Position numbers and translations under genes: made by a program. Positions 15,096 through 23,399 of a stretch of 51,364 bases of DNA are shown in pieces. The notes beneath the pieces were generated by a model that saw nothing but the letters and a program-made list of their open reading frames with translations, was not told the origin of the DNA and made no database searches. Numbering within the stretch: the first letter of the stretch is position 1; every line of letters starts with the position of its first letter. The DNA comes from Acidimicrobiaceae bacterium (GTDB lineage: Bacteria > Actinomycetota > Acidimicrobiia > Acidimicrobiales > Palsa-688), in assembly GCA_003166025.1 (NCBI GenBank), contig PMWT01000107.1, positions 43,810-95,173 on the forward strand. The letters are read 5' to 3'.

Positions 15096-16097
15096 TCAGG
15101 CGACCTGGATGACTGCCGCGCCGTTGAAGCGGTCGTGGGCCAGGTCCGCCAGCGCCCGGTCTACGGCTTCGAAGGAGTAGACCGTGGTGGTGGCGTGCAC
15201 CCCGATGCGGTCGGCCAGGGCGAGGAACTCCTCACCGTCAGTCCGGGTGTTGGCCGTGACGCTGCGCAGGTCCCGCTCCTGGAAGAGATGCTCCTGGTAG
15301 TTGAGCACGGGTATGTCGCTGAGATGGATCCCGGCCACGGCCAGGGTGCCGCCCCGGTCCAGGGCGGCCAACGCCACGGGCACCAGGGTGCCGACCGGCG
15401 CGAACAGGATCGCCGCGTCAAGCGGCTCCGGGGGCCGGTCGAAGGCGTCGCCCACCGACGCCGCCCCGAGCTCACGGGCCAAGGCCTTGTCGGCGGCCGA
15501 CCGCGTAAGCACGTGGACGGTGGCCCCCTCCGCCAGGGCCACCTGCGCGGTGAGATGGGCCGAGCCCCCGAACCCATAGAGCCCGAGCCTGCCCCTAGGG
15601 GGCAGTTCCGCCCGGCGTAGGGCCCGGTACCCGATGATCCCGGCACACAGCAGAGGGGCGACGGCAACGTCGTCGAAACTGTCCGGGAGCAGGTAGAGGA
15701 AATCTTCCCGAGCCACCATGAGCTCGGCAAAACCGCCGTCGACGTCCCAGCCGGTGAAAAGCGGTGCCAGGCATAGGTTTTCTCGCTGCGCCAGGCAGAA
15801 CCGGCACCGCCCGCAAGAGGCAGCCAGCCAGGCGGCACCGACGCGCTGGCCGACCTGAAGGCGGCGGCAACCGGGGCCCAACCGCTCGACGCGGCCGACA
15901 ACTTCATGGCCGGGGACCGAGCGCGGGCGATGGGGGTCGAGGTCACCCTCGGCCAGGTGCAGGTCCGTCCGGCACACCCCGCACACGGACACCTTGAGGA
16001 GGGCTTCCCCGGGCCCGGGACTGGGGCGGGGGCGATCGACCAGCCGCAGCGGCCGGGTGTCGATCGGTCCCGGAGTGGTCACCTCCCACGCCCGCAT
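15096..16097 (-). CDS. Zinc-dependent alcohol dehydrogenase (MDR family)
   Basis: A 333-residue medium-chain dehydrogenase that would oxidise alcohols or reduce aldehydes with NAD(P). The catalytic zinc site is seen in CGVCRTDLH and PGHEVVG. Structural zinc ligands are CGRCRFCLAQRENLC, the Cys-x2-Cys-x2-Cys-x7-Cys pattern. The coenzyme loop LYGFGGSAH replaces the usual GxGxxG. The sequence fits the COG1064 AdhP/CAD2-like branch. It is divergent from the B12-binding regulator across 81 bases that hold the conserved element at 16136-16150, so it may share that control. Confidence 0.88.
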   Translation of the reverse strand: MRAWEVTTPGPIDTRPLRLVDRPRPSPGPGEALLKVSVCGVCRTDLHLAEGDLDPHRPRSVPGHEVVGRVERLGPGCRRLQVGQRVGAAWLAASCGRCRFCLAQRENLCLAPLFTGWDVDGGFAELMVAREDFLYLLPDSFDDVAVAPLLCAGIIGYRALRRAELPPRGRLGLYGFGGSAHLTAQVALAEGATVHVLTRSAADKALARELGAASVGDAFDRPPEPLDAAILFAPVGTLVPVALAALDRGGTLAVAGIHLSDIPVLNYQEHLFQERDLRSVTANTRTDGEEFLALADRIGVHATTTVYSFEAVDRALADLAHDRFNGAAVIQVA

Positions 16098-16135
16098 CGG
16101 TGGCGAACTCTAGCCCGTCCTGCCTGGCTCAACTA

Positions 16136-16150
16136 TTTAGTGCTAACTTA
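16136..16150 (+). promoter_or_regulatory. Conserved element before the B12-type regulator
   Basis: TTTAGTGCTAACTTA lies 28 bases before the regulator ATG, in AT-rich sequence unlike the surroundings. It matches the element at 20571-20585 (minus strand) at 13 of 15 positions. TAACTT within it could serve as a -10 box. Likely an autoregulatory operator or shared promoter; it also lies in front of the divergent ADH gene. Confidence 0.65.
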
Positions 16151-16178
16151 AGCGCACGCTTTTGGCGGGAAGGAGAAG

Positions 16179-17063
16179 ATGACCAACGGGTACCTGACGC
16201 TGACCGAGGCGGCGCAAGAGCTCGGCGTGCACTACATGACGGCGTACCGCTACGTCCGCACCGGCCGGCTCCCGGCCCGGCAGGTGGGCGGAGAATGGCA
16301 GATCGAGCCGGCCGACCTCGCCCGGTTCCGGGAACAAGCGCCCGGCCCTTTTCGGGGTGCCCCTGTCCTGGGTGCCCCTGTCCTGGGTGCCCCTGTCCGG
16401 CCGGGCCTGAAGGCGCGGCGAGGCCAGCTCGAGGCCCGCCTCGTCGCCGGCGACGAACCCGGTTCCTGGGCGCTGATCGAGGCCGTCCTGGCCACCGGCA
16501 CGAAGCCGGACGAATCGCTGCTGGAGCTGGTGGCGCCGGCCATGCGGTCCATAGGAGCGCACTGGCAGAGGGGGGAGCTCTCCATCGCCGACGAGCACCG
16601 GGCCAGCGCCGTCAGTGCCCGGCTCATAGCCCGCTTGGGGTCGCGCTTCGGCCGGCGCGGTGTGAAGCGCGGGACAGTCGTGCTGGCGGCTCCGGCGGGC
16701 GAGCTCCACGGCCTACCGGTGTCCATTGGGGCCAACCTGCTGCGCTGGAGAGGGTTCAACGTGGTCGAGCTGGGGGCGGACACACCTCCCGAAGCGCTCG
16801 TAGAGGCGGTGGCCAACGAAGCCGGCTCGGACGGTGGGCCGCTCGCCGTCGGCATCGTCAGCACCTTGACCGGTCAGCAACCGTCTGTTGAAAGTTCGGT
16901 GTCCGAGGTCCACCGGGCCCACCCCGGTGTCCCGGTACTGCTCGGAGGAGCGGCGGTCGTCGACGCGTCGCAAGCCCGGCGCCTCGGGGCCGACGTCTAT
17001 ACCGGAAAGCGCGGGGACGTGCTAGTTGACACGCTCGAGGCGATCACCGAGCGGCGGCACTGA
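16179..17063 (+). CDS. B12-binding (CarH/LitR-like) light-sensor regulator
   Basis: A 294-residue two-part regulator. Residues 5-50 form an excisionase-type winged helix (LTEAAQELGVHYMTAYRYVR). Residues about 82-155 form the helical bundle with the W-x9-EH motif (Trp129, Glu139, His140) known from CarH photoreceptors. Residues about 165-290 form a B12-binding Rossmann domain with Glu175-x-His177, the probable lower cobalt ligand, and VVELGADTPPE. In CarH the dark form with adenosylcobalamin binds DNA and light releases it. The residue after the Trp is Gln130, where I recall CarH having the light-state His ligand. AAGGAG precedes the ATG. It converges on the lipid operon. Confidence 0.82.
   Translation: MTNGYLTLTEAAQELGVHYMTAYRYVRTGRLPARQVGGEWQIEPADLARFREQAPGPFRGAPVLGAPVLGAPVRPGLKARRGQLEARLVAGDEPGSWALIEAVLATGTKPDESLLELVAPAMRSIGAHWQRGELSIADEHRASAVSARLIARLGSRFGRRGVKRGTVVLAAPAGELHGLPVSIGANLLRWRGFNVVELGADTPPEALVEAVANEAGSDGGPLAVGIVSTLTGQQPSVESSVSEVHRAHPGVPVLLGGAAVVDASQARRLGADVYTGKRGDVLVDTLEAITERRH
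16356..16398 (+). repeat. 15-bp tandem repeat inside the regulator gene
   Basis: About 2.9 copies of GGTGCCCCTGTCCTG encode the linker GAPVLGAPVLGAPV (residues 60-73) between the DNA-binding and B12-sensing halves. Copies are identical. The unit is in frame, so copy-number change would only lengthen or shorten the linker. Confidence 0.9.
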
Positions 17064-17134
17064 CGCCGCTCCCCTCAGGGGCCGTGCCCCCTCGGGCCGT
17101 CACCCCTGGACCGTCACCGGCCGGGCGTGCGCCA

Positions 17135-18466
17135 TCATGTCGGCCTGGACTGCAGGCGCCCGCGCCAGCCGGGCTTGGCCAGGACCAACTGGACGTCGCT
17201 GATGTGACGCTCCAAAAAAGAGGCTTCGCAGTAAGCCAGGTAGAGCGCCCACAGCCGGCGCAGCTCCTCGCTTACGCCCGTCCGCTCGACCGCCTCGGCG
17301 TGGGTGGCCAGGTTGGCGGCCCAGAGCCTGAGTGTCTGGGCATAGTGCCTACCGATGTCCTCGAGGTCGACGACCCGCAGGTCCGAGGCTCGGGCCAGTG
17401 AAGAGACGAGGGACTGGACCGAGGGGATGCACCCGCCCGGGAAGACCATGCGCCGCACGAAGTCCTGGTGCCGCTTGGCCCTTTCGAAGCTGCGGTCGTC
17501 GATGACGATCGCCTGGAGGACGGCCAGTCCCTCATCACGGAGCAGGCCGGCACAGGAGCCGAGGAACTCGTCATGGTTACGCCAGTCCACCGCCTCGATC
17601 ATCTCGACCGAGGCCAGCTTGTCGAAGCGGCCGTTGCTCTCTGCCAGGGCCGGCAGGTCCCGCCAGTCCGCCCCGAGCACGTTCACCCGGGGAGAAAGGC
17701 CCGCCTGCGCCACCTGTTCGGCGACATAGGCGCGCTGCGCCTCGGAAATGGTGGTCGTGGTCACACGGCAGCCGTACCGGCCGGCGGCGCGGATGGCAAA
17801 GGCGCCCCAACCCGAACCGATCTCGACGACGTGGTCCTCGGGCGCCAAAGCCAGCTTTGTGCATAAACGGTCGATCTTCGACCGCTGCGCGTCGGCCAGG
17901 GAAACGCCCGGCCCTTCGAACATGGCGCAGGAGTACGTCATGGTCTCGTCCAGCATGAGCCCGAAGAACTCGTTGGACAGGTCGTAGTGAGCCCGCACGT
18001 TATGGGCGTCGTCCGCCCGCCCGGGCACCGCCCACCGCGCCGGCAGATCCAATAGCGGGGCCGTGGCCCGGGCCAGCGCGTCCAGCGGGGCGCGCAGGCC
18101 GCTGGTCCAGCGGGACAGCACCTGTACCAGCGTGGTGAGGTCGTCGCAGTCCCACCAGCCGGCCACGTAAGAACGGCCCAGCCCGACCGATCCGGACCCG
18201 AGCAGGCAGGCGTAGGCCCGGTCGTCGTGCACCCGGGCCCGGACCAGGGGGTCGCCCTTTCCGAGCCGGTGGGCACCGGCAGCGTCGGCTACCTCGATGG
18301 TCCCGCCCCGGCGCCGGGCGGCGGCGCCCAAGGCCAGGCGCCGTGCCGTAGGTGCCAGCCGGGCCAGTGCCGGGCCGGGCCTGCGGGGCACCGCCCGCTC
18401 TACCAGGGCGCCCTCCATCACGGCCATCACGGCCGTCACGGCCGGCACGACCGTCACGGCCGTCAC
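17135..18466 (-). CDS. Cyclopropane-fatty-acid-synthase-like methyltransferase
   Basis: A SAM-dependent lipid methyltransferase of the CFA synthase family, acting on unsaturated acyl chains of membrane lipids. YDLSNEFFGLMLDETMTYSC is the family signature, VVEIGSGWGAFAIRAA the SAM-binding loop, ASVEMIEAV and FPGGCIPS further conserved blocks. Start is uncertain: GTG 18466 overlaps the DUF1365 stop (GTGA, giving 443 residues), ATG 18418 would give 427. The disputed N-terminus is a tandem repeat. Last gene of the FAD-DUF1365-CFA operon. Products could be cyclopropane, branched or furan fatty acids; sequence does not decide. Confidence 0.87.
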   Translation of the reverse strand: MTAVTVVPAVTAVMAVMEGALVERAVPRRPGPALARLAPTARRLALGAAARRRGGTIEVADAAGAHRLGKGDPLVRARVHDDRAYACLLGSGSVGLGRSYVAGWWDCDDLTTLVQVLSRWTSGLRAPLDALARATAPLLDLPARWAVPGRADDAHNVRAHYDLSNEFFGLMLDETMTYSCAMFEGPGVSLADAQRSKIDRLCTKLALAPEDHVVEIGSGWGAFAIRAAGRYGCRVTTTTISEAQRAYVAEQVAQAGLSPRVNVLGADWRDLPALAESNGRFDKLASVEMIEAVDWRNHDEFLGSCAGLLRDEGLAVLQAIVIDDRSFERAKRHQDFVRRMVFPGGCIPSVQSLVSSLARASDLRVVDLEDIGRHYAQTLRLWAANLATHAEAVERTGVSEELRRLWALYLAYCEASFLERHISDVQLVLAKPGWRGRLQSRPT

Positions 18467-18472
18467 GGCCGG
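18416..18472. repeat. 9-bp tandem repeat at the CFA-synthase start
   Basis: Degenerate copies of GTCACGGCC cover the DUF1365/CFA junction. In the CFA frame they encode AVTAV-type repeats and offer several GTG/ATG starts in a row. Confidence 0.75.
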
Positions 18473-19254
18473 CGCCGGGGATGAGCGAAGAACGGCGCCC
18501 GGCGGAGGCCCAGACGGGCCGCCTGCCAGTAGATGCCCGCGGACACCCGGTGGGACATGGCGGGAAGGTCCCACACCAGGCGCCCCAGTTCATGCCGGTT
18601 GACCGGCCGGCGCTGCAGCGCCAGGGCCGCTGCGAACAGCCGGCGCTCCTCCTGCATAACTTCGAGGTGGACCTCGAGCCGGTCGCCGGGGGCGCCGTAG
18701 CGCAGGCGGTAGTCGACGTCCATGGGCAGGAAAGGCGAGACGTGCATGGCCTTGGCGAAGCGGTACGAACCGGGCGGGCCCACGACGTACGCGTGGCGCT
18801 CGTGCCAGGGCGTGTTCTCCACCTCGGCCACCAGGTGGTCAACGGTTTGGCCATCAGCCGAGAAGCAGAAATAAAGGCTGATGGGGTTGAACAACCAGCC
18901 CCACGTACGCAGGTTGGCCAGCAGCGCGACTTTGCCCTCGGGACGGCTGCCGGACCGTTCTCCGACCAGGTCGCGCACCGCTTCCGCCAGCGGCTGAGCC
19001 GGGGGGCCCAGGAAGTCGGCCCGGCGGAACCACACGGGGGCGGGCAAGCGGTTTGACCACAATGGATGGGCGGAGGTCACGGCTTCGACCCCGTCGAGGT
19101 CGATGAGGGGCATGGCCACCCGGTAGCTGAAATCATTGGCGGTCCCCGGGCCCCACCGGCGATGGTGCAAGGTGCCTTCGTACAGGGCGCTTGTCACTTC
19201 CCCACCGACCACGGCCGGGCTTGTCGGGGGGCCGGGCGCCGTCATCGGGCTCAC
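18463..19254 (-). CDS. DUF1365 protein
   Basis: A 263-residue protein of the DUF1365 family, commonly found beside FAD oxidoreductases of the COG2907 type and CFA synthases. Recognisable pieces are SALYEGTLHHRRWGP near the start, LLANLRTWGWLFNPISLYFC in the middle, VVGPPGSYRFAKAMHVSPFLPMD-like sequence, and a C-terminal basic end. Start GTG 19254 overlaps the FAD gene stop (GTGA); in-frame ATG 19245 is an alternative. The family's reaction is not established; a role in acyl-chain modification is inferred from context. Confidence 0.83.
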   Translation of the reverse strand: MSPMTAPGPPTSPAVVGGEVTSALYEGTLHHRRWGPGTANDFSYRVAMPLIDLDGVEAVTSAHPLWSNRLPAPVWFRRADFLGPPAQPLAEAVRDLVGERSGSRPEGKVALLANLRTWGWLFNPISLYFCFSADGQTVDHLVAEVENTPWHERHAYVVGPPGSYRFAKAMHVSPFLPMDVDYRLRYGAPGDRLEVHLEVMQEERRLFAAALALQRRPVNRHELGRLVWDLPAMSHRVSAGIYWQAARLGLRRAPFFAHPRRRP

Positions 19255-20501
19255 AATGCCACTCCCAAGGCCGAGCACACCTCGACCGCGCTGCGCACGC
19301 CGTCTTCGTGGAAGCCGTACCCCCAGTAGGCCCCGCAGAACCAAGTGCGCCGGGTGCCGTTGATCTCGCCCCGGCGGCGCTGAGCGGCCACCGTGGCCGG
19401 CCCCAGGACCGGGTGCTCGTAGTCCATGCGGGCGATCACCCGTTCGGGGTCGATGACATCGTCCTGGTTGAGCGTCACCAGTAGCGGCGTGGTCGAAATG
19501 ATGCCCTGGAGGCGGTTCACGTAGTAGGTGAGGGTGGCCCGGTCGGCGTCGGGCCCCAAGCACTGGTAGTTCCAGCTGGCCCATGCTTTGCGGTTGCGGG
19601 GCATAAGGCGGGCATCGGTGTGGAGGGTGGCCCGGTTGGGCTGGTACGCGATGGCGCCGAGGACGCTGCGCTCGAGGTGGTCGGGATCCGAAAGCAACCG
19701 CAGAGCCTGGTCGCTGTGGGTGGCCACGACAACATGGTCGAACTGTTCGGCTCCGAGCACGCTCACCAGTTCCACTCCGTCGGGCTGGCGCCGGATCTTT
19801 TCCACCGGCGTCCCCAGGCGGACGCGGCCCTCCCGTTGCAGGGGGCGGAGCACGGCGTCCACGTAGGTCCGCGAACCTCCGGTTATGGTCCGCCAGTGCG
19901 GCTGGTCGCGCCGGCGTAGCAAGCCGTGGCGTTCGAAGAAGCGGGCAAACGTGGCCGCCGGGATCCGGGTGAAAGTCGACGGACCGGCCGACCATATCGA
20001 CGAGCCCAACGGGACCAGGTACCACTCGAAGAACCCCGTCGACCAGCGGTGCATGTCCAGGACGTCTTGGAGGGTGACGTCGTCGTCGGGCGGGCGCTCC
20101 AGGAGCGCCAGGGCCAGCCGGTTGAAGCGGGCGATGTCGGCCAGCATGCGCAGGAACGCCGGCCGGGCGAGGTTACGCCTCTGAGCGAACACGGTCGAAG
20201 GTGATGTGCCGCGCCACTCGAGGCCCGTGCGCCGGTCGGACACCCCGAAGCTCATGTCGCTCGGCTGCGTGGCCACCCCGAGCCTGTCGAGGAGCCGGCA
20301 GAACAGCGGGTAGGTGCGGTCGTTGTAAACGAGGAACCCGGTGTCGACGTCAACGGTCGCGTCGGCGAACTCGACCCGGTGGGTGTGGGAATGGCCACCC
20401 GGCCGGTTGTCTGCCTCGAGCAGCACCACATCGTGGCGACGGTGCATCAGGTGAGCGCACACCAGGCCCGAGATCCCGCTACCGACGATGGCTATGCGCA
20501 T
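19251..20501 (-). CDS. FAD-dependent amine-oxidase-like oxidoreductase (COG2907 type)
   Basis: A 416-residue flavoprotein. IAIVGSGISGLVCAHLM is the dinucleotide-binding loop and VVLLEADNRPGGHSHTH the following FAD motif. FLVYNDRTYPLFCRLLDRLG and the FVATHSDQ-like VVVATHSDQALRLL strand fit the family. The C-terminal FCGAYWGYGFHEDGV carries the second FAD contact. ATG 20501 has AAAGGAG upstream; a longer frame lacks support. It is the first gene of the operon with DUF1365 and CFA synthase and probably acts on fatty-acyl groups with them (inference). The conserved element at 20571-20585 lies 70 bases upstream. Confidence 0.87.
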   Translation of the reverse strand: MRIAIVGSGISGLVCAHLMHRRHDVVLLEADNRPGGHSHTHRVEFADATVDVDTGFLVYNDRTYPLFCRLLDRLGVATQPSDMSFGVSDRRTGLEWRGTSPSTVFAQRRNLARPAFLRMLADIARFNRLALALLERPPDDDVTLQDVLDMHRWSTGFFEWYLVPLGSSIWSAGPSTFTRIPAATFARFFERHGLLRRRDQPHWRTITGGSRTYVDAVLRPLQREGRVRLGTPVEKIRRQPDGVELVSVLGAEQFDHVVVATHSDQALRLLSDPDHLERSVLGAIAYQPNRATLHTDARLMPRNRKAWASWNYQCLGPDADRATLTYYVNRLQGIISTTPLLVTLNQDDVIDPERVIARMDYEHPVLGPATVAAQRRRGEINGTRRTWFCGAYWGYGFHEDGVRSAVEVCSALGVAL

Positions 20502-20570
20502 TGGGCTCCTTTCGCAAGGCGGCTCCTCTGCTCCGTTGTGGACCGGCAGGCTGGTCCACACCGCTCCGGC

Positions 20571-20585
20571 TAATTTAACACTAAA
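20571..20585 (-). promoter_or_regulatory. Conserved element before the FAD-DUF1365-CFA operon
   Basis: Read leftward it is TTTAGTGTTAAATTA, matching 13 of 15 positions of the element before the B12-binding regulator and in the same orientation relative to the gene it precedes. TAAATT inside it (20577-20572) is a fair -10 box. Probable target of the B12-type regulator or of a shared sigma factor. Confidence 0.65.
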
Positions 20586-20641
20586 CTATCCGTCGTGGTT
20601 ACCTACCGCACCTCGTTGCCAGGTCCCCACAGACGATCGGG

Positions 20642-21846
20642 CTACGGGCAGGAGTAATCGGAGTCGATGGGCGTCGGTGAGCCACCTCCGTAGCCGTACT
20701 GCACGAGCCAGGGGACGCCATCGGCAAAACCGATGGCAGCAGAGCCGAGCGAGGACGGGTCACCGGGCAACACGGCCCGTACGCAATAGGTCTGGGCACT
20801 GTAATAGCCACCGCTGAGAGCGCCGGCACCGGCCACCCATATGGGAGGGTGCCCCGAGGGCACATAGGACCCGGTTATCCGGCCCCACTGGTACCAGGTG
20901 CAATAGATGCCGCCGACGTCGCCCGCCTGTTGGATGGCGGCCAGAGCGCCTTGGACTATCGCCGCGTTCACCGGCTGGAAGACCCCGGCCGTGGGCCAGC
21001 CCTCCGCCGTCTCGACGTCTAACCACCAGACCCGGGGGCTGAGGCCCCCCGCGCTCACGAATGCGATATCCGCCCGGGCGTAGTTGTAGCCCCAGTTATA
21101 GCCCTCGCATTCGCTGCTGGTGGCCGCGCACGAAGCTTCGGGCCCGTCGGCTTCGTACGCCACCGGTGTGCCACCCGGGGCCGGCTGCAAAATGATGTAA
21201 ACGGACAGGTTGCTCCCCGCCCAGGCCGCCTCGGCCGCGAAGCAGCTGTTGAAGCCGCTTATGGTCCCGTTATTTACACCGACCACGGCGAACGACGGGT
21301 CGGCCGGCAACACTTTGGTCGTCGCCGACCCCGTTTTGGCGCACTGGGGCCACGACACGTCATAGCCCGTACTGCCGGCGGCGTAAGGGGCCTTGGTGAC
21401 AGTGCGGGGCGGAGGCGGTGGAGGTGGGGGGACCGGCTTGGTGCTGGCGGTCAAGGAAACGTAAAACGGACCGGTGAAGCTGAACGGGCCGTTGCGGGCC
21501 ACCAGGGCGAAGGCGACGATGCGTCGTATACCGGCGTCGGGTTGGCACCGATGACCACGTGGGCGGAGAAGGTCCCATGGCGGCACGCCGTGGTCGGGTT
21601 GTGCGAATAGACGACGGGGAAGGACTGGTGCGACAGCAGGACCAGCTGGCAGGAGGCGGCGTTCCTCACCGCACCTGTCACCACCGTCCGCCCGCCGCCG
21701 AGCGGCAACACGTCCGGGAAGGCGCGGGCCGACAGCACCACCGGGTGGGGCAGAGGTGCCGCCGTGGCCGAATTGGGGACGGGCAACCCCAGGGCGACGC
21801 CCGCCACAAGGGCGACCAAAGCCGCCAGTGGCTTGCGCAATCCCAC
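20642..21846 (-). pseudogene. Secreted GH25-like (DUF1906-type) protein, frameshifted
   Basis: Two overlapping frames together make one secreted protein. The first (from GTG 21846, stop at 21451) has a signal peptide MGLRKPLAALVALVAGVALG and a beta-rich domain with a Cys pair. The second carries RRIVAFALVARNGPFSFTG, a Pro-rich linker (PPPPPPPP) and a glycoside-hydrolase-like TIM barrel: GYDVSWPQCAKTG, then VWWLDVET, GIYCTWYQWG and a C-terminal DYSCP. Reading continues naturally if one base (probably a C after GTATAC, near 21525) is restored. Either a true one-base deletion or a sequencing error. The barrel resembles lysozyme-like GH25/DUF1906 domains; catalysis is not certain. Upstream TTG 21882 could also be the start. 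Confidence 0.7.
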
Positions 21847-22046
21847 CCGTTGCCGGTCAGTTGTGGCGACAGAGCCCGCCAATCACATCCGCCTATCGCC
21901 CCGTTCGGCCCAAAATGCCGCCAACACACGGCCATTCTGGGGCAGCCTGTCCGCCGGCCGCCAAGGTGACGCTAGCAACTAACCGCGGCCGACCAGTACC
22001 AAAAGGGTCGTGGCGGGCACCCGCACGGCAAGCGGTCCGGCCCCCC

Positions 22047-22316
22047 TCAGCCTCGGGGCGAGGGCGCGGAGTGCCGATGTGCCCCGGCCCGGCCCGGGGA
22101 CCGTCGCGGATGGACCACCCTCACTCCCAGGCGGGCGATGGCCCGGCCTACTGCTTGAGCCCCCGGCGAGGCCGAGAAAGGCCGCACCAAGTGGTGGGGA
22201 GCAACGCCTACGCCCCCGGCCAGCGGCTTCCAGTCCTCGTTGTCGCGGCTGTCCGCCGCGAACAACCAGGACACTCCAAGAAAGGCCAGTACTACCACCA
22301 CGATCACCCAGCCCAC
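22047..22316 (-). CDS. Small single-pass membrane protein
   Basis: An 89-residue frame from GTG 22316. The N-terminus GWVIVVVVLAFLGVSWLFAA is one hydrophobic helix, then a charged patch (DSRDNEDWKPL), then an Arg/Pro/Gly-rich tail that may be poorly folded. AGGGGAGG seven bases before the GTG supports translation. No family recognised. The tail composition resembles non-coding GC-rich sequence, so the true gene could be a shorter or damaged one. Confidence 0.45.
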   Translation of the reverse strand: MGWVIVVVVLAFLGVSWLFAADSRDNEDWKPLAGGVGVAPHHLVRPFSASPGAQAVGRAIARLGVRVVHPRRSPGRAGAHRHSAPSPRG

Positions 22317-22448
22317 GATCCGACCTCCCCTATCTGATGGCTCCCGGAGCGTGCCATGCGGGTACCCATGTACTCATTGTGGGCCCGCGTATCGTGAAGT
22401 TCAATCGATGAGTTGCGAAGAGTTCTTTAGTAGCGCTTAACTGTTCTT

Positions 22449-23372
22449 GTGCTTGACGTCCGCCGTCTCAAGGTGCTCAAGGCTGTGGTCGACACCGGCT
22501 CGGTGGCCGGGGCCGCAGCCGCCCTCAATTTCAGCCCGTCGGCCGTCAGCCAGCATGTGACGGCGCTCGAGCGCGAGACCGGGTGCCTGTTGCTCGAGCG
22601 GGCCGGCCGCGGGGTCCGACCGACGGAGGCCGCCCTACTTCTGTGCGAGCACGCCTCGAGGGTCCTGGCTACGGTCCGCGAAGCCGAGGAGGCCTTGGCT
22701 GCCCTGCGCTCGGGCCAGATCGGGCGCCTCCGCCTGGCCGCCTTCCCCACGGCCGGCTCCTCGCTCGTGCCCGGAGCATTGGCGGCGTTCCAGCTCGTCC
22801 ACCCCAACATCCACCTGGACCTGACCGTCCACGAGCCGGAGGAAGCGGTCATCAAACTGCGTGGAGGTGCCATCGACCTTGCCATAACGGTCGAGCCCTA
22901 CGGCCCCGGAGGTGCTCCCGATGACGGGCTCCTTCGATGGCACCTACTGGCCGACCCGTTCCGGGTGGTGCTGCCCCGCAAACACCCACTGGCCGGCCGG
23001 CGCAGCGTCGACCTCGCCCTGCTGGCCGGCGACCGTTGGATAACTGTCAGCTCTTCGCCCGACTACTGCCAGCAAGCGGTGGACGACGCTTGCGTCCGGG
23101 CGGGGTTCCAGCCCACCTACGGGCTCGAGGCCGACGAGTACCCGACCGTGGAGGGGTTCGTGGCTGCCGGCCTCGGAGTGGCGCTCGTGCCCCAGCTGGC
23201 GCTGGGGACCTCGGTCCACCTGGGCGTGGTGGCCCGGCACGTGAAGGGCGACCAACCTGTCCGCCAGGTCTGGGCGGCCACGAGACTGGCCCTTTCCGGC
23301 CAACCTGCCGTCCAGGCCATGGTCGAGTTCCTGCGCCAGGCGGCGGCCGGCTTTGCCGCTGAGCGCGCTTGA
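22449..23372 (+). CDS. LysR-family transcriptional regulator
   Basis: A 307-residue LysR-type regulator. The N-terminal winged helix reads LKVLKAVVDTGSVAGAAAAL then FSPSAVSQHVTALERETGC. The effector domain starts at GRLRLAAFPTAGSSLVP (about residue 90) and includes GVALVPQLAL near 240. GTG 22449 fits the usual LysR start (LDVRRLKVLKAVVDTGS); no Shine-Dalgarno is present. Its target is not evident: the downstream PNPOx-like gene points toward it, and the small membrane protein gene lies divergently upstream. Confidence 0.9.
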   Translation: MLDVRRLKVLKAVVDTGSVAGAAAALNFSPSAVSQHVTALERETGCLLLERAGRGVRPTEAALLLCEHASRVLATVREAEEALAALRSGQIGRLRLAAFPTAGSSLVPGALAAFQLVHPNIHLDLTVHEPEEAVIKLRGGAIDLAITVEPYGPGGAPDDGLLRWHLLADPFRVVLPRKHPLAGRRSVDLALLAGDRWITVSSSPDYCQQAVDDACVRAGFQPTYGLEADEYPTVEGFVAAGLGVALVPQLALGTSVHLGVVARHVKGDQPVRQVWAATRLALSGQPAVQAMVEFLRQAAAGFAAERA

Positions 23373-23399
23373 CGGGCCCAGGCTCTCCTACTCTCTGTC

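Noticed and set aside
17064..17134. GC hairpins (CCCC-TCA-GGGG and GGGG-CCGTG-CCCC) between the converging regulator and CFA genes as a shared terminator.
   Set aside because: Stems are short and mutually exclusive with no T-run, so I could not support a terminator call.
22431..22446. TTTAGTAGCGCTTAAC upstream of the LysR gene resembles the conserved 15-bp element.
   Set aside because: It needs a four-base insertion to align and breaks the conserved spacing, so I treat it as chance similarity.
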